Shown one piece after another: positions 1 to 10,976 of a DNA stretch of 64,000 nucleotides (the stretch's first letter is position 1; each line of letters starts with the position of its first letter). The position numbers and the translations under genes were made by a program. The notes under the pieces are model-generated. The model was given only the letters and a program-made list of their open reading frames with translations. It did not search any database and was not told the DNA's origin. Source of the DNA: Cardiocondyla obscurior (taxonomy: Eukaryota > Arthropoda > Insecta > Hymenoptera > Formicidae); the NCBI RefSeq assembly GCF_019399895.1, contig NC_091868.1, forward strand, positions 8,681,593 to 8,745,592, in the 5' to 3' direction.

Positions 1-140
1 ATTAATCTTTGAATATTTTTTAGCGCGTCAAGCATTTGATGTGTATATTTTATATAATTTATTGAAATAAAGATATCGTCATAAAAAATATCTTAATTCA
101 TGTTTTTGACAAATTTTTTATATCATCAGATAAACACGTG

Positions 141-174
141 TTTTTTTTTTTTTTTTTTTTTTTCTTTCTTTCTT
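141..174. repeat. T run with TTTC units
   Basis: A T run of 23 followed by CTTT units. The region 1-399 is otherwise AT-rich and shows no coding signal; it may be intron or promoter of the RhoGEF gene. Confidence 0.8.
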
Positions 175-399
175 TGTAAACGAGCACAGAAATGTAAGAG
201 ATACTTGTCAAATAAAACTTATCAAGAAATTTGAAAAATTAATTCTAACAATAAATTAATTTTAATTTATTATTCTACTAATTTTTTTTTTTCTTTTTTT
301 GAGCAAAGTTTGTATTATTAAATTTTTTTTAATAAAATATACACTGTAACACGTTTTACAGGCGCTGCATTTTATGATCAAAAAATGAGACAAAGATAA

Positions 400-3300
400 A
401 TGAACGATTTGCAGGAAGCGACATGGCATCCTCTCGAAGCCGGATCCGTCCGAAATACAAGCACCCCTTTTGCGGGTGTACCTCAAGACTGCGTCGTGTC
501 GCCGCCGTTATCGAAGGATGGAGAATCAGATAACAACAACTCAGGAACTGGCGATTTAATGTATCTGAGGCATCTGGAGCTAGAACCAGTCGATCCTCTA
601 ACAGGCCTACCCTTACACCCAGGCTTCACCGCGAGAGGCGGCAGAACGCCTTGTACTATCACGAGAAGGCTAATAAGACAAGCCTCGGGCAATCAGGTGT
701 GTTCTTACACCAGTTCTACATCAATTAAAACACGAGTAATTACATGTTTTGTTTTCTTTTTTTTTTTCCTCTTTTTCTTTCTCTCTATACGCGAGATTAT
801 ACGTGGTATTTAATTAGAAAAGCAAGTGTTAATAATTTTGCGTTTGTTTGCCAGGTTCCATGGGGGTTTTCGCTGTCATGGGGTAGGCCACCGCGAGTGG
901 AACGCGTCGACCCGTCAAGCCCGGCGGATCGCTCTGGCTTACGACCAGGTGATCACGTAGTCTTCGTGGAAACGACGAACGTCGTGACGAAGCCGCGAGA
1001 CGAAATTCTGGGCCTGATTCAAGCCGCGACGAGCCAGCTGGTGTTGGAGGTGTATCGTAAAGGAGGTGCCCAGTCGTCCGGTGCCCACCACAGGCCTAGT
1101 TCGGTTAACGCTACCCTTCCGCAAGCCGCCGCCGCCGCCGTCGCCGCCGCCGCCGCCGCCACCAACGTTCAACACGTCACGTTCAACGCCGAGGTCGGTA
1201 CCGGCGTCCTCGTGTGAACATTATTCGCCGCGTATGGGGTACTAATAGTTAATTATTTATTTATCGATATCTTGATTATGAAGAAACGTCGCGCTCAACA
1301 ATGATAACGATGTAAAATTAATGTAACGCTATCTATATATATTTTTTTTTTTCTATTAATTTTTCCTTTGAAATGTCACGTTCTCGAATATTTTACATAC
1401 ATCTCTGTTCTTTCCAATAAAATATTTGCAGTTTCAAAATTGTATCTTTGAGAAAAATACTCGCTGTCGCAGTTATCGCAAGCGGTACCGTCTGAGAATT
1501 CAAGATATCAATAAATATAGTTAACATATAGAGAATATTATTAAATATAATGGTGTCACTAAAAATTTATGTTCGCCACTGAAGCATAATTACGTCAATC
1601 GTGAATTAATCAAAGATTGAAAGTGTGTTAAGGAAGCTCCCATTTTTAATAAATTATTAATCGATCGGAAAGAGAAATACGTCGAGCGTTTAATTGCAAC
1701 GTGAAAAGACAATTTCATAGGAGAGATGTTTCTTTTTTTTTTTTTTCTTTTTAAATTACTTTCAAGATTGTAGAAGAAAAAAAGTATATTGCTATCAATA
1801 TGCTGAATTGCGTCGTCTCTAAGTGTTAACGCTAATTTACAAAACTATAAACTTGCAAACGTGTCTGATAATGCACCTTTTCTTTGACACGCGTATCGTT
1901 GCAGAAATTATTACGTCAGAGAAGTAAGTGACAATTGATACAACGCGAACGATACGACACTCTGCAAGATTTAATTTTGCAAACTCGCTCTTATCTTTGT
2001 TATTAATTAATACTCTAGAGATTGCGGTGTCCGGCAAATGTAGTCGACCGCTTTACAAACCTTTGACTCTACTATTATCTTTCCAAGACCATTTGTAAAC
2101 CAAAAACGAGCCGAGATCTAACGCTAAATCGTAGTCATATTTAGGTCGAAATTTTTTCTATTATTATTTTATTTTAATTTTTTTTTCTTTTTTCAAGAAA
2201 TTATCATTATAGCGGGATTATGCGAATTTGTTAGAAGCGTCATCGGCGTGCGTTAAGAGCTTATTTTTTTTTTTTTTTTCCGTTCTCGTCACAAGAAGAG
2301 TGCGAAGAGCGTTGCACACCTCTGTGTACATTGTTTTTTTTATTTTCTTCTTTTCACTTTCTTTATACTTTACTTGCAGCGGAGCGTGTAGTGTATAGCG
2401 CGCGCATTTCTCATGTGAGAGATGCCGTTTAAGTTATGATGCGGTTATGTTTTGTACCTTGATCAGGTTGCTCTTTTTTGTTGCCAACAAGTTTTGTTTC
2501 TAACCATGCATTTTGTTGATTTATTACATCCCAGCCACCCCCGTCCCACTGTTATCAGTCATCGCATGTTCTTATAAATTAAATCACTTCAAGTATTTTG
2601 ATTTTTCATCATCATGTCAGATATTTTTCAAAATTATTTCGTACTAAAATTAATACCGCCACCGAAAATTATTTTTATCTTTATATAATTATCGAACGTC
2701 TCACGTATTAATAAGTGCTTTCTCTCTTTCTCTCTTTTATACGTTAGTTACGAGTCTTAGAGCGATAAAATAATTACGTTTCCTTGCGTAATCTCGAGAT
2801 AAGCGCCTATTTCAATTATCTGCGAAGAATCGTCCAAAATCTTTTCGCGACTCATTTAAACAGGTCTTTCCGAGCCTGGCGGCTGACGCGCCACCCGAGG
2901 AGGAATTAACCGTGCGTGAGACCAGGTACTGGGGCATCTTGAAGAGCGGCCACACACGCTTTATGGTCCCGCTGTGCGAGCGACGCGATGTCTTGTCGGC
3001 GGCAGACTATCTGATTCTCTTCCAGAACTTGGACGAGCTGCTTAAACTGTCCGAAGAGATCAGGGACGAGGGTGGCGGTGTCGATAGCTATCTCTGTAGA
3101 GTTCCTAAAATCACAGCTGCCTACCGAAGATACCTCAGTGGCCTACAACGTGCCTGCTGCCTGCTGGTCGCTCTCAGACGGAACGCAGCCTTCGCCAAGC
3201 TAGTCTGCGAGCCCGCTGTCCCGAACAAACGGCGTCCCGATCTCACCGGAGTGCTACTTCTACCTTTAGAACACTACAGGTTGGCCCTTCATTCAGAATT

Positions 3301-6300
3301 AAGCCTAGACTATTTTGATCTATGCCGCTAAAATGGCCTTATCGATAAAACGTTACACTGTGATACTGCCTGCATGAAAAATCAACCTTGCGACGCTACT
3401 TTAAATTAAAATAAAAATTTATAATTGCAAAAATTTTTTACTTTAAATACTAAGTAATTTTACTTTGCAGTAAAAATTTTTTTTAATAAAAAAATAAAAA
3501 TAAAAAAAGGAAATAGAAAGTGTAAACCGTTTTTGTAGAAAATTCATGCTTGCAGAGAGATGACGAGACTGTTGGGTCAGGCGTCACCACGAAATTGTCA
3601 GCAAGCGAGAGACTTGGCTCACGGGTACAGAGAAGCTACAGCTAACGCAGGTGTCATGGAACCGCCACGAGATACCGGAAGACCTTTGCTAAGCTTACAA
3701 GAAGTCGAATCTCGGCTAGTGTTCGCCAGATGCAAGCCGTTTACCTTAGCCATGCCGGGAAGACGATGGTGACTTTTACAATGTGCTTTTTAACTTTTTG
3801 AACATTATATGATCGATGCAGAATATAATTCTATTTATTTAAAATTTAATTTCTTTGCAAATTATTTATATTTTACTTATATCTCGTTAAAAAAAATGAA
3901 AAAAAAAAAAACATATCCGAATGGAAATTTATCTAGCTAATCTGATTTTGCAGCTAGTGGTTAGATCGCGCAGATTAAATTATATTTCTGGCTCGGTGCT
4001 GGAAAATTTTGCTAGACAGCAACGAGATGAATTACGAATTGACTAGCTAATTATTAGGTAACGGTGGGAATCAATTTTCACTCGGGTGGTTGTGCAAATA
4101 CGAAAGATAAAATTCTACGAAATTAAACCGAGACTTAACTTGATAAATTTTGCGGCCTGTTAAAAAAAATTAATTTTAGTTACATGTTTTAGGCTGTTCG
4201 GTGGAGCCCTAGCCAAGGTTGAAGGCCGTGCACGTTTGCAGCCGTCCTGGGCGCTCTTGTTAACTGATCTACTGGTGTTCGCGCGGGTGTCGCGAGACCG
4301 AGTGCTTTTCGTGACCGAAGAACCCTTGCGGCTGTCTAGCATCGCCGAGGCATGCTTCACCGTGCGAAAGAGACCGACGGAGTTTCGCCTGCAGGTCGCC
4401 ATACACCCGAACGGCGGCGTGGACAACGGGCACAACGAGACGATAAACAGCGGCGGTTGTAGCCCGCACAGTCGACCCCGAAGACGCGTTCTCATTCTAC
4501 GTGCGCCCACCCCGGAGCTCAAGGCCGTCTGGCACAATCTTCTTCAACGGCAAATGTGAGTGGCGGACTCGTCGGCGCTAAAGCACCTCGCATCGCGGAA
4601 TATTTTCCCGGGAATCGAGGTGTAAAACAGAGAACCGCGCGGCTGGACCATTCATGAGCATCCGTTTTCGTTGCGTTTTAGCATCTACGTGAATACAGGC
4701 TGTGGATTGGGTTCATCGGATCAGGATAGCCCCGAAGAGAGTCCGGTTACCGGTAACAACTTGGAAAGCTCGCAGGTCAGTAATAAATGAGCTGCGATGT
4801 AATTCAAAGCTGTTTTTATACGCTCACTTAATAATTAAATTATATCTATTTTATATATTAATCACATGTAAAAATTAAAATAGAAGCTGAAATCATATTG
4901 AATCTAAGCGTTCACTCTTTTATAAAAATTTAAAATTGCGTGTAACAAACAGGGCGCACAAGAACCTCGGCAATCTAACGAAGAGGAGAAAGAATCGCAA
5001 TCCGGCGAGAGTCTGGAAACGATCTTAAAAAATTCTCGAGAGAACAACCATCTGGCGCAATGGGTGCGTAATTCACATCAGATTCCTCCTCCGGACCACG
5101 AGAGTTCTTTCGAGGAATGGACAGCCGAAGAAATGGCAGCGAGAACTCCTCGAGAGAGCAGTAGCCGGTCGACTAGCCAAGACACTGGAACGGAGGAAGT
5201 GCCAACGGGAAATTCCGACGTGGAGCAACAAAGCACTACGTCGAGTGCGAGTCTAAGTACCGTGAAATCAAACACGCGGAAAAACGGCAGTCATGCGTCC
5301 ACGAAGGAAAACTTGACGAGCTCGATTAGCATTTGTCGCAGATGTCACAGGTACTAATGTGAACGCGCAGCCAAACTTGAATACCACACGTTATTAAGAC
5401 AAGACCGAAAATAATTATTGACTGATAAAAATATTATTTCGTTCAGCGATCGCGATAATAATTTTCCTATTATAGATCGGGCTGCCCTACGCCGCCGATG
5501 CAAAGAGACCCGTTTTCCCCGTTACCGCCGAAAATCTCGGTCGTTCCACCGACGCCTGATTTCTGTACGAGACACAGACTACGAAATGGATTACACGATA
5601 GCCCAGGACGTAACAGTCCTAGTTATACGCCTGCGGATGGTAACACCGAAGACGGCAGCGAAGACGACCTCGATTGTGACGGAGAACCTCCTTACAGGTA
5701 GTAACGATAATTTAATATTACCAAATTAATTCATATATATTATAAATATTAAAAAAAAAAAAAAAAAATTAATGTTGATAATATCTAATAACGAAAAAAA
5801 AAAAAAAACACGACGTTTCCGCGCAGAGCTTTGAGACGTTTCGGTACAATGAGCAGTCTGGATCAAGACGACGAATTAGACGAGCAAGGGGATGACGACA
5901 ATCGAGATTTGGAATCACCGCCATCCGGCTTGAGAGCGTGGACTGCTCGAGCGAGCAGCTACGTCGTCAGCAAAATGGCTTTGCTGGAACAGCTCAGCGA
6001 AGGTGTCGGCGGTTACCTTCTTCAACCGCCGGTACCTCCCGAGCGAACCGAATTTTCGTTGGATCCGAACGATGAGGAAGGTACTACATCCGGAGCAACT
6101 TCCGGCGACGATATATGGGGCACACCTACTTCCGGCGGACCGGACGATGAAAGTTTTACCGCTAATTCGGTAATCACGTTTGTAACTATACTACACGACA
6201 CTAATATCTAAAAGCGATTGCTTAGATTGCTTAGAAGCACGGTAAATCAAGCCCCAGTATTGATAACCGAGACTTAATCGCATATCAAGTGATTGTACGA

Positions 6301-7264
6301 TTGATAATCTCGTAATTCGTCATTCGTACGTTTTTTGTATTTAAAATATCGTCAGCTTTAGTATTTAAAATAAATAATTTTATGCGACAGGATTTAAAAA
6401 CCTTTTTCATATAAATATTATATAAATAAAATAGATAATAAATATATTAATAAATAAATTATAAATAAAATAATAATACACGTTTTGAATGTAACGAATA
6501 AAGATCACTTGATACGCGCGTCACTATTATATAATATAATATAATATATATTATATATATATATATTATATAATATATATAAGCTTGCTTAAAAATAATA
6601 TCTATTTCAAACCGAGTTTATTGTACAAAGTATGATAATTCGACGACATCTGCGAGACTGGTTTCAAGTATCGCAGGTCGCAATTAATTATTGCCGAGAT
6701 TCGTTGAAAGTAGATGAAATCACGGAGAATCAGATGGCCGCACCTAGCACCGAAAGCACTGAATACGGAATACGCCGCGAGTCACGAACATCGGTACCTA
6801 AATCAGGGGCTTTCTGATCCTTGATATATGTATATACGTGACGTATATTACATATCTGACGTATATGACGGGCGGGAATGCAGCGATAAAAAGAGAATAG
6901 AATAAGCTTCGCACGCTTGCCTGCATGACGACGCTTGCCTTCTGTTTTTCTTTTTGCAAAGAATCACTAGCCCGAGCTGTGTACCTGACTTGCCTAGCCG
7001 GCGTCGAACGGGTGCGGCGGCAGCGGCGGTGCAATGGGTATCGGCGAGGATAACTACGGGCTGAATCTATCAGTGGACGACGACGTCGATCAAGAGTCAG
7101 AAAACGAGGATTGCTCGTTGCCGGAGCTGAGCATGGACCAGTTACTGGGTAGCAGCGGAAGTCTGGGCTCGCTTCGCTGCTTCCTGGGCAGGAGGCGGCT
7201 GGAACCACTGCCGGAGGAAGAAGATTCGCCCGGCAGCGGCAAGCATCAAGTCGGATGGTGGTGA
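400..7264 (+). CDS. PDZ-DH-PH Rho guanine nucleotide exchange factor (11 exons)
   Basis: A Dbl-family exchange factor expected to load GTP onto a Rho-family GTPase at membranes or cell contacts. Exons: 400-696, 855-1193, 2864-3279, 3556-3768, 4193-4555, 4682-4775, 4953-5350, 5476-5697, 5827-6169, 6677-6793, 6998-7264. All junctions have GT/AG and keep phase, giving about 1,022 residues to the TGA. The PDZ domain is at residues 100-172 (VPWGFSLSWG carboxylate-binding loop, then SPADRSGLRPGD). An Ala run follows at 190-201. The DH domain is at about 225-400 (begins ETRYWGILKSG; ends with LLLPLEHYREMTRLL). The PH domain is at about 425-540 (ends LKAVWHNLLQRQ). The rest is acidic, Ser-rich and probably disordered. 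The start is uncertain: ATG 400 is in frame, but an AG at 413-414 could be an acceptor joining an exon to the left of the window. I do not know the orthologue name; TIAM/still-life and PDZ-RhoGEF share some domains but not this compact layout. Confidence 0.85.
1125..1160 (+). repeat. GCC trinucleotide repeat coding for polyalanine
   Basis: Near-pure GCC repeat inside RhoGEF exon 2, just after the PDZ domain. It codes for five Ala, one Val (GTC) and six Ala. It is likely to vary in length between individuals. Confidence 0.85.
1194..2863 (+). other. RhoGEF intron 2 with possible alternative 3' end
   Basis: A 1,670-bp intron of the long transcript, from GAG|GTCGGT to AACAG|GTCTTT. If the donor is not used, the frame runs eight more codons to TGA 1215-1217, and AATAAA lies about 200 bp further on at 1419-1424. 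A short, PDZ-only product is therefore possible. The rest is AT-rich with T runs and no further coding signal. Confidence 0.5.
6170..6676 (+). other. RhoGEF intron 9, very AT-rich
   Basis: Intron between the acidic exon 5827-6169 and the 117-bp exon 6677-6793. It holds no coding signal. Most of it is A and T, including an (AT)n palindromic block at 6524-6592. Confidence 0.6.
6524..6592. repeat. AT-rich palindromic microsatellite
   Basis: Repeated TATAATATAA and TATATATA units that are self-complementary and could form a cruciform. Inside a RhoGEF intron. Confidence 0.8.
6677..6793 (+). other. RhoGEF exon 10, possible cassette exon
   Basis: A 117-bp open stretch between CGCAG and GTACCT with phase 0 at both ends. 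It codes for 39 residues (VAINYCRDSLKVDEITE... ending RESRTS). Because neighbouring exons are also phase 0 here, it can be included or skipped without changing frame. Included in the CDS model above; whether it is always used is unknown. Confidence 0.6.
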
Positions 7265-7948
7265 CAGCGGTTTCAAACGACGTCCAAGTCGACCGTCGGT
7301 GCAAACGCGGAAGAGCGCGACCGTGTCTTTGCGAAGCTGAGCCAGGAGGACGAAGAGTTCCGCCGGAAGATCGTCGATTTGCACCGCAAGTTGTCGGACG
7401 TGGACGCGGATGTGGCCGCCGCGGCATCGTCGCCGGAAACAGCCGGCTCACCTAGCTCTCGATGGTCGAAAGACGAGGCCGAACGTCTGAGGGAGTTGGA
7501 AGCTGTCGCGAGAAGAGCAGAAGAGACTAATTCTCGCAACGTCGAAGAGATGAACGCCGAAAGGAGGCGAGAAGCCATGCGGAGAGAAGACGCTATAGAG
7601 GGAAGCGATAGAAGAAGATATAGAAGACAGCCCGATCAGCTCAGAAGATCGAGGAGGTTCGAAGAAGAATTCGACGATCAGAACGGGAGAGCAAGTCCGT
7701 CCAGCACCGGCGAAACCAATTTTCTGAATAGACTGAGATTAAAAAGACGCAGCTTGAAGCTGTTGAGCTTTTTGAGCGGAAAGGCAGCGGACAGATCGCA
7801 GGAGGAGAGAGCAGCGCGACTCCTCAGGCTGTACATGCCAGAGAAGGCTGGCGCCAGATCGACGCAAAACACTATCTCGATTCATCACACGTCGAGAGAC
7901 AGGCGCTTCTGGAAACTGCGTAATCGGAGACGAACTAGTTCCGCCTAA
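7265..7948 (+). CDS. In-frame extension of the RhoGEF frame beyond TGA 7262-7264
   Basis: The reading frame of the last RhoGEF exon stays open for 227 codons after the TGA and ends at TAA 7946-7948. The predicted peptide is highly charged. It has a coiled-coil-like stretch (EERDRVFAKLSQEDEEFRR and following, then KDEAERLRELEAVARRAEE) and a basic C-terminus. Third codon positions just after the TGA are mostly G or C, as in the upstream exon. The stop is TGA followed by C, the leakiest context known in insects. A 5-bp stem (7278-7282 with 7294-7298) lies shortly after it. Readthrough, a single-base assembly error (for example TGG or CGA misread) and a recent nonsense mutation all fit. A second frame is also open across 7235-7340 and ends at a TGA, so a pair of compensating indels cannot be excluded. 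Confidence 0.6.
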   Translation, partial: QRFQTTSKSTVGANAEERDRVFAKLSQEDEEFRRKIVDLHRKLSDVDADVAAAASSPETAGSPSSRWSKDEAERLRELEAVARRAEETNSRNVEEMNAERRREAMRREDAIEGSDRRRYRRQPDQLRRSRRFEEEFDDQNGRASPSSTGETNFLNRLRLKRRSLKLLSFLSGKAADRSQEERAARLLRLYMPEKAGARSTQNTISIHHTSRDRRFWKLRNRRRTSSA

Positions 7949-8038
7949 ACTTGACTGATGTTTTACTCCTGGGTTTCTGTGGCTTGGTGTGCGGCTCACA
8001 CTCGTCATTTTCGAATGTTTCAAAGTGATGTCATTTTA

Positions 8039-8095
8039 CAGAGTGTTCCAAACAGCATATACAATTATATATGACATGTTGTTTGAAGCATCCTG
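8039..8095. mobile_element. Tiny MITE-like inverted repeat flanked by TA
   Basis: A 57-bp element starts CAGAGTGTTCC and ends GCATCCTG, with TA directly on both sides (8037-8038, 8096-8097). The reverse complement of the right end matches the left end over about 20 bases with only transition differences, and the centre is AT-rich. This fits a miniature Tc1/mariner-type element or a very short internal deletion derivative. It lies about 100 bp after the RhoGEF extension stop, probably in the 3' UTR. Confidence 0.55.
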
Positions 8096-8141
8096 TATAG
8101 TTTCTATACGGAAATACGTAGCCGTCGAGCTATCATATTTT

Positions 8142-8385
8142 CCAATAAAATCGTCACGCGATCATTGTTCATTATTACCTAAATTTTAAATAACATTTAT
8201 CTATTTAGATTATCTAGCTATCGTTAAAATCTTGTAAAATCGCGTCAATTTGAAAAAAAAAAAAAATAATAATAATAATAATAAAATTATTAATATGTAA
8301 AAATGTATTAGTAATATTAATACTAAAGAAGTTACATAATAATACGATTACTGTGATGGCGAAAGATGATTAGAATTAAATAAAA
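8142..8385 (+). terminator. Candidate polyadenylation signals of the RhoGEF gene
   Basis: AATAAA-type hexamers occur at about 8142, 8270-8285 (inside an AAT repeat) and 8377-8383, all downstream of the TAA at 7946-7948. Which one is used cannot be told from sequence. Confidence 0.35.
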
Positions 8386-8389
8386 AGCT

Positions 8390-9935
8390 AATAAAGTTTC
8401 ACCCACGAGTAAACCGTCGCTCAAAAGATATATTTAAAATAAAAAAAAAAATAAAAAAAAAAGAGAGAGAATGCGCGAGAAACGGGGAATCAAAGAAAAA
8501 TGGCAATCACCGTCTCTCCGTTACTAGGACTTCCAAAATTCCATTCCGCGTTAGGTTTATCAAGACTTTTCGAATTCCGCTCGAGCATGTACGAGACCGA
8601 AATTGTTTTCATAGAGTGGTAGTAGAAATACGAATTAGCTGACATTAGGTTTAACAGCAGTTCTAATCTAGTTCACTTCTTAGTACCGCAACGGAATAAA
8701 AATTTACAATTGGTCCTTCGATAGCGATGGAAATGCAATTGAAGAATTAGTCGATTGAGTAAAGTTTCAGAATCGCGCTATTAGAGCATGCTTGCTAAAC
8801 CTCGTAAGAACAGAACGGCCTAGAGAATCGTTTACGGATCGAGCTGATCGGCGGCAGTTGAAATCGACGAGTTTCGCGCGCGAAAGCGTAGATCTTCTGA
8901 ATTTCGACTCTGTTTTTTCGAACACTGTGTCTAGGTAGGTCCGCACGACTGACCCAAAGCGGCATTTATCTTCCACTTATTATAATGGGTGTCCCGCAAC
9001 AAGCTACAGATCGAGATCATTTGGTGTCGAGATAAAATAAATGCGAATAATTCTGAGGGAGGGCGGCTGTGACATATAAGAATAACAATAGTAAAATAAT
9101 TTAATTTAATAAATCAAAGTAATATTATGATAAATTTAAGTTTGTATGTTATTATTACATTACAGCCGTTATTATGGTGCAATAATAAATCCGAAAGTTA
9201 TTTCTCATTGAATTCGATGTAAGATTGCATATTGTAAATCGGAATCAAACATTTATATTTCAACTTTCTGTTCCACTAAAAGTGGAAGCATGAAATGATT
9301 GAGATAATGAACATCTTATTGCAGGGCATCTTATAGATTTTCTTGTCTGCTAAGAGTCCCGAATTCCCTGGATGTGCAATCAAATCTTTTAATTCAATAT
9401 TTAAATTGCTTTCTCATCGATTACAAGTGTTTTAAAAAATATGTGGCGCAGATATTAATTGCCATTTAATTTATCATTAATTTTCAACATTAAAAATACT
9501 TTACAAATTAGGTTTTAAAATAAAGTTCAGAATAAAGTCAATCAAAAAATTGTATACAACCTGGGAATGTGGGACACTTTAATCAGATTAAAAATGACAT
9601 AAAACAGTAAAATTTTAACATTATTGTTCGTAGGTTGTAAACTGGTCAATTGACCACATATGCAAAGTATAAATAAAATTATATTATTTGTTCAATCGTT
9701 TCCTTCGTCTCTTGTAGCGAAAAATTACCGTTTCTTTTACGAATATTATTTTTATATTTTTTATACATACATAATACTATTTTTATTTTATTTTATTTTT
9801 TATTATATACAGATTACTATGAAAGTTTTTTCTCAAGAAAGGAATTTTAACCGAAAATTATCAAGGTGTTATTTTTTCAATAATAAATTTATATTGATTA
9901 TTTCATTAGTAATTTTTTTATCAGAATTTTAGTAC
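8390..9935. other. Intergenic DNA between convergent genes
   Basis: About 1.5 kb between the RhoGEF 3' end and the L30 stop codon. Open frames here are short and look random. AT-rich from about 9060, with TTTATT clusters at 9780-9805 that read as AATAAA on the minus strand and could polyadenylate the L30 transcript. Confidence 0.6.
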
Positions 9936-10976
9936 TTATGACAAAATACCTCCTATTAACCATTGTTTTCTTAGTTTATCTTGTATGAGATTGCGATTCA
10001 GTTTTTTTGTATCATTCATGAACTTTTCTATAGCATCTACGCGAGCAGGATCTACTCGCGGTATAACATACAATGTACCATTTTCGTGTAAATACGTACT
10101 ATTTAAATCGTCTGGGTTTGGCAATTTATCAGGTAACTTTATGGGAACGATTTTTACCAAATGCTTCACTGTCCAGAGCATGGCACATATCTCTGGTATG
10201 TTTTTTACAATCACTGGAGTATTTGAATGGGTCTGTAAGGCGAGATTAAACAAATAAAGAATTTATCAAAAATTATTTTTTACACTTTACATCTATCACT
10301 TTGGTTACCTTATTTATAAAACCTAAATTTTCGAGCGTCTTTTTTTCCCACCAAGGATTACCTGCAAAAGGCTTCACCCTTGTTACTAATAACAATTTGC
10401 TTGGTTTGAATGATGGATCAACATGATCTGGATGTCTACAAATACATTATTAAATATTTAAAAATAGCAATTACAACCTTACTAATCACAAGTTGTTTTA
10501 ATCCTTTCAACATTAAAAAATGTAAGTATGTCTTGTAAAAAAAAAAAAAAATTATAGCTCAACATCAATCATAGTAATTTTTTTATTGCAAATATATTGC
10601 TATTTTTTTTTTTTTTTTGTATAATTTATGAACAGTGAAAAGTCTTTGAAAGGATGAAAACATAACATAATACGATCACGTATACCTTGGATAATATGTA
10701 ACTCCTTCATATCTTACTCCTTTCAAATTTTTATTTTCAGCATTCCATTTAATTTCTTTTTTAGTATAAGAAGAATTACGAACGAAGTTCGAGGAAATAG
10801 GTGTCCGAGTTAATTTAGCTATCACGTTGCAACTAAAAATTAAGAATGTAAATTTTAGTACGCAACGCGTATAGGTTAGAATATCTTAAAAAATATAAAC
10901 GTTAACGAAACATTGTATTATGGCACCTTAAATAATTGAAGTAATCTCAAATTTATTCGATTACTTACGTGAACAT
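9936..10976 (-). CDS. mRpL30: Mitochondrial ribosomal protein L30 (uL30m)
   Basis: Nuclear-encoded protein of the large subunit of the mitochondrial ribosome. Four exons read on the minus strand: 10976-10969, 10832-10686, 10435-10309, 10232-9936, total 192 residues plus TAA. All junctions are GT/AG and in phase; the first coding exon is only 8 bases (ATG TTC AC). The N-terminus (MFTCNVIAKLTRTP...) is basic with hydroxylated residues, as in a mitochondrial targeting sequence. The L30 fold follows: KLLLVTRVKPFAGNPWWEKKT, then GFINKTHSNTPVIVKNIPE, a typical strand-helix-strand with the TLENLGF helix. A C-terminal extension of about 80 residues is usual for the mitochondrial form. Identified by family knowledge; the WWEKKTLENLGF block is characteristic. 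Confidence 0.92.

Noticed and set aside
7273..7578. Minus-strand frame opposite the RhoGEF extension
   Set aside because: Ser-rich shadow of the Arg/Glu-rich frame on the other strand.
8767..8976. 69-codon minus-strand open frame between the RhoGEF and L30 genes
   Set aside because: Looks superficially protein-like but has no family match I recognise, no splice context and no conserved motif; left as unexplained.
8980..9010. GGGTGTCCCGCAAC motif resembling a transposon end
   Set aside because: Single short motif with no partner repeat or target duplication found nearby.
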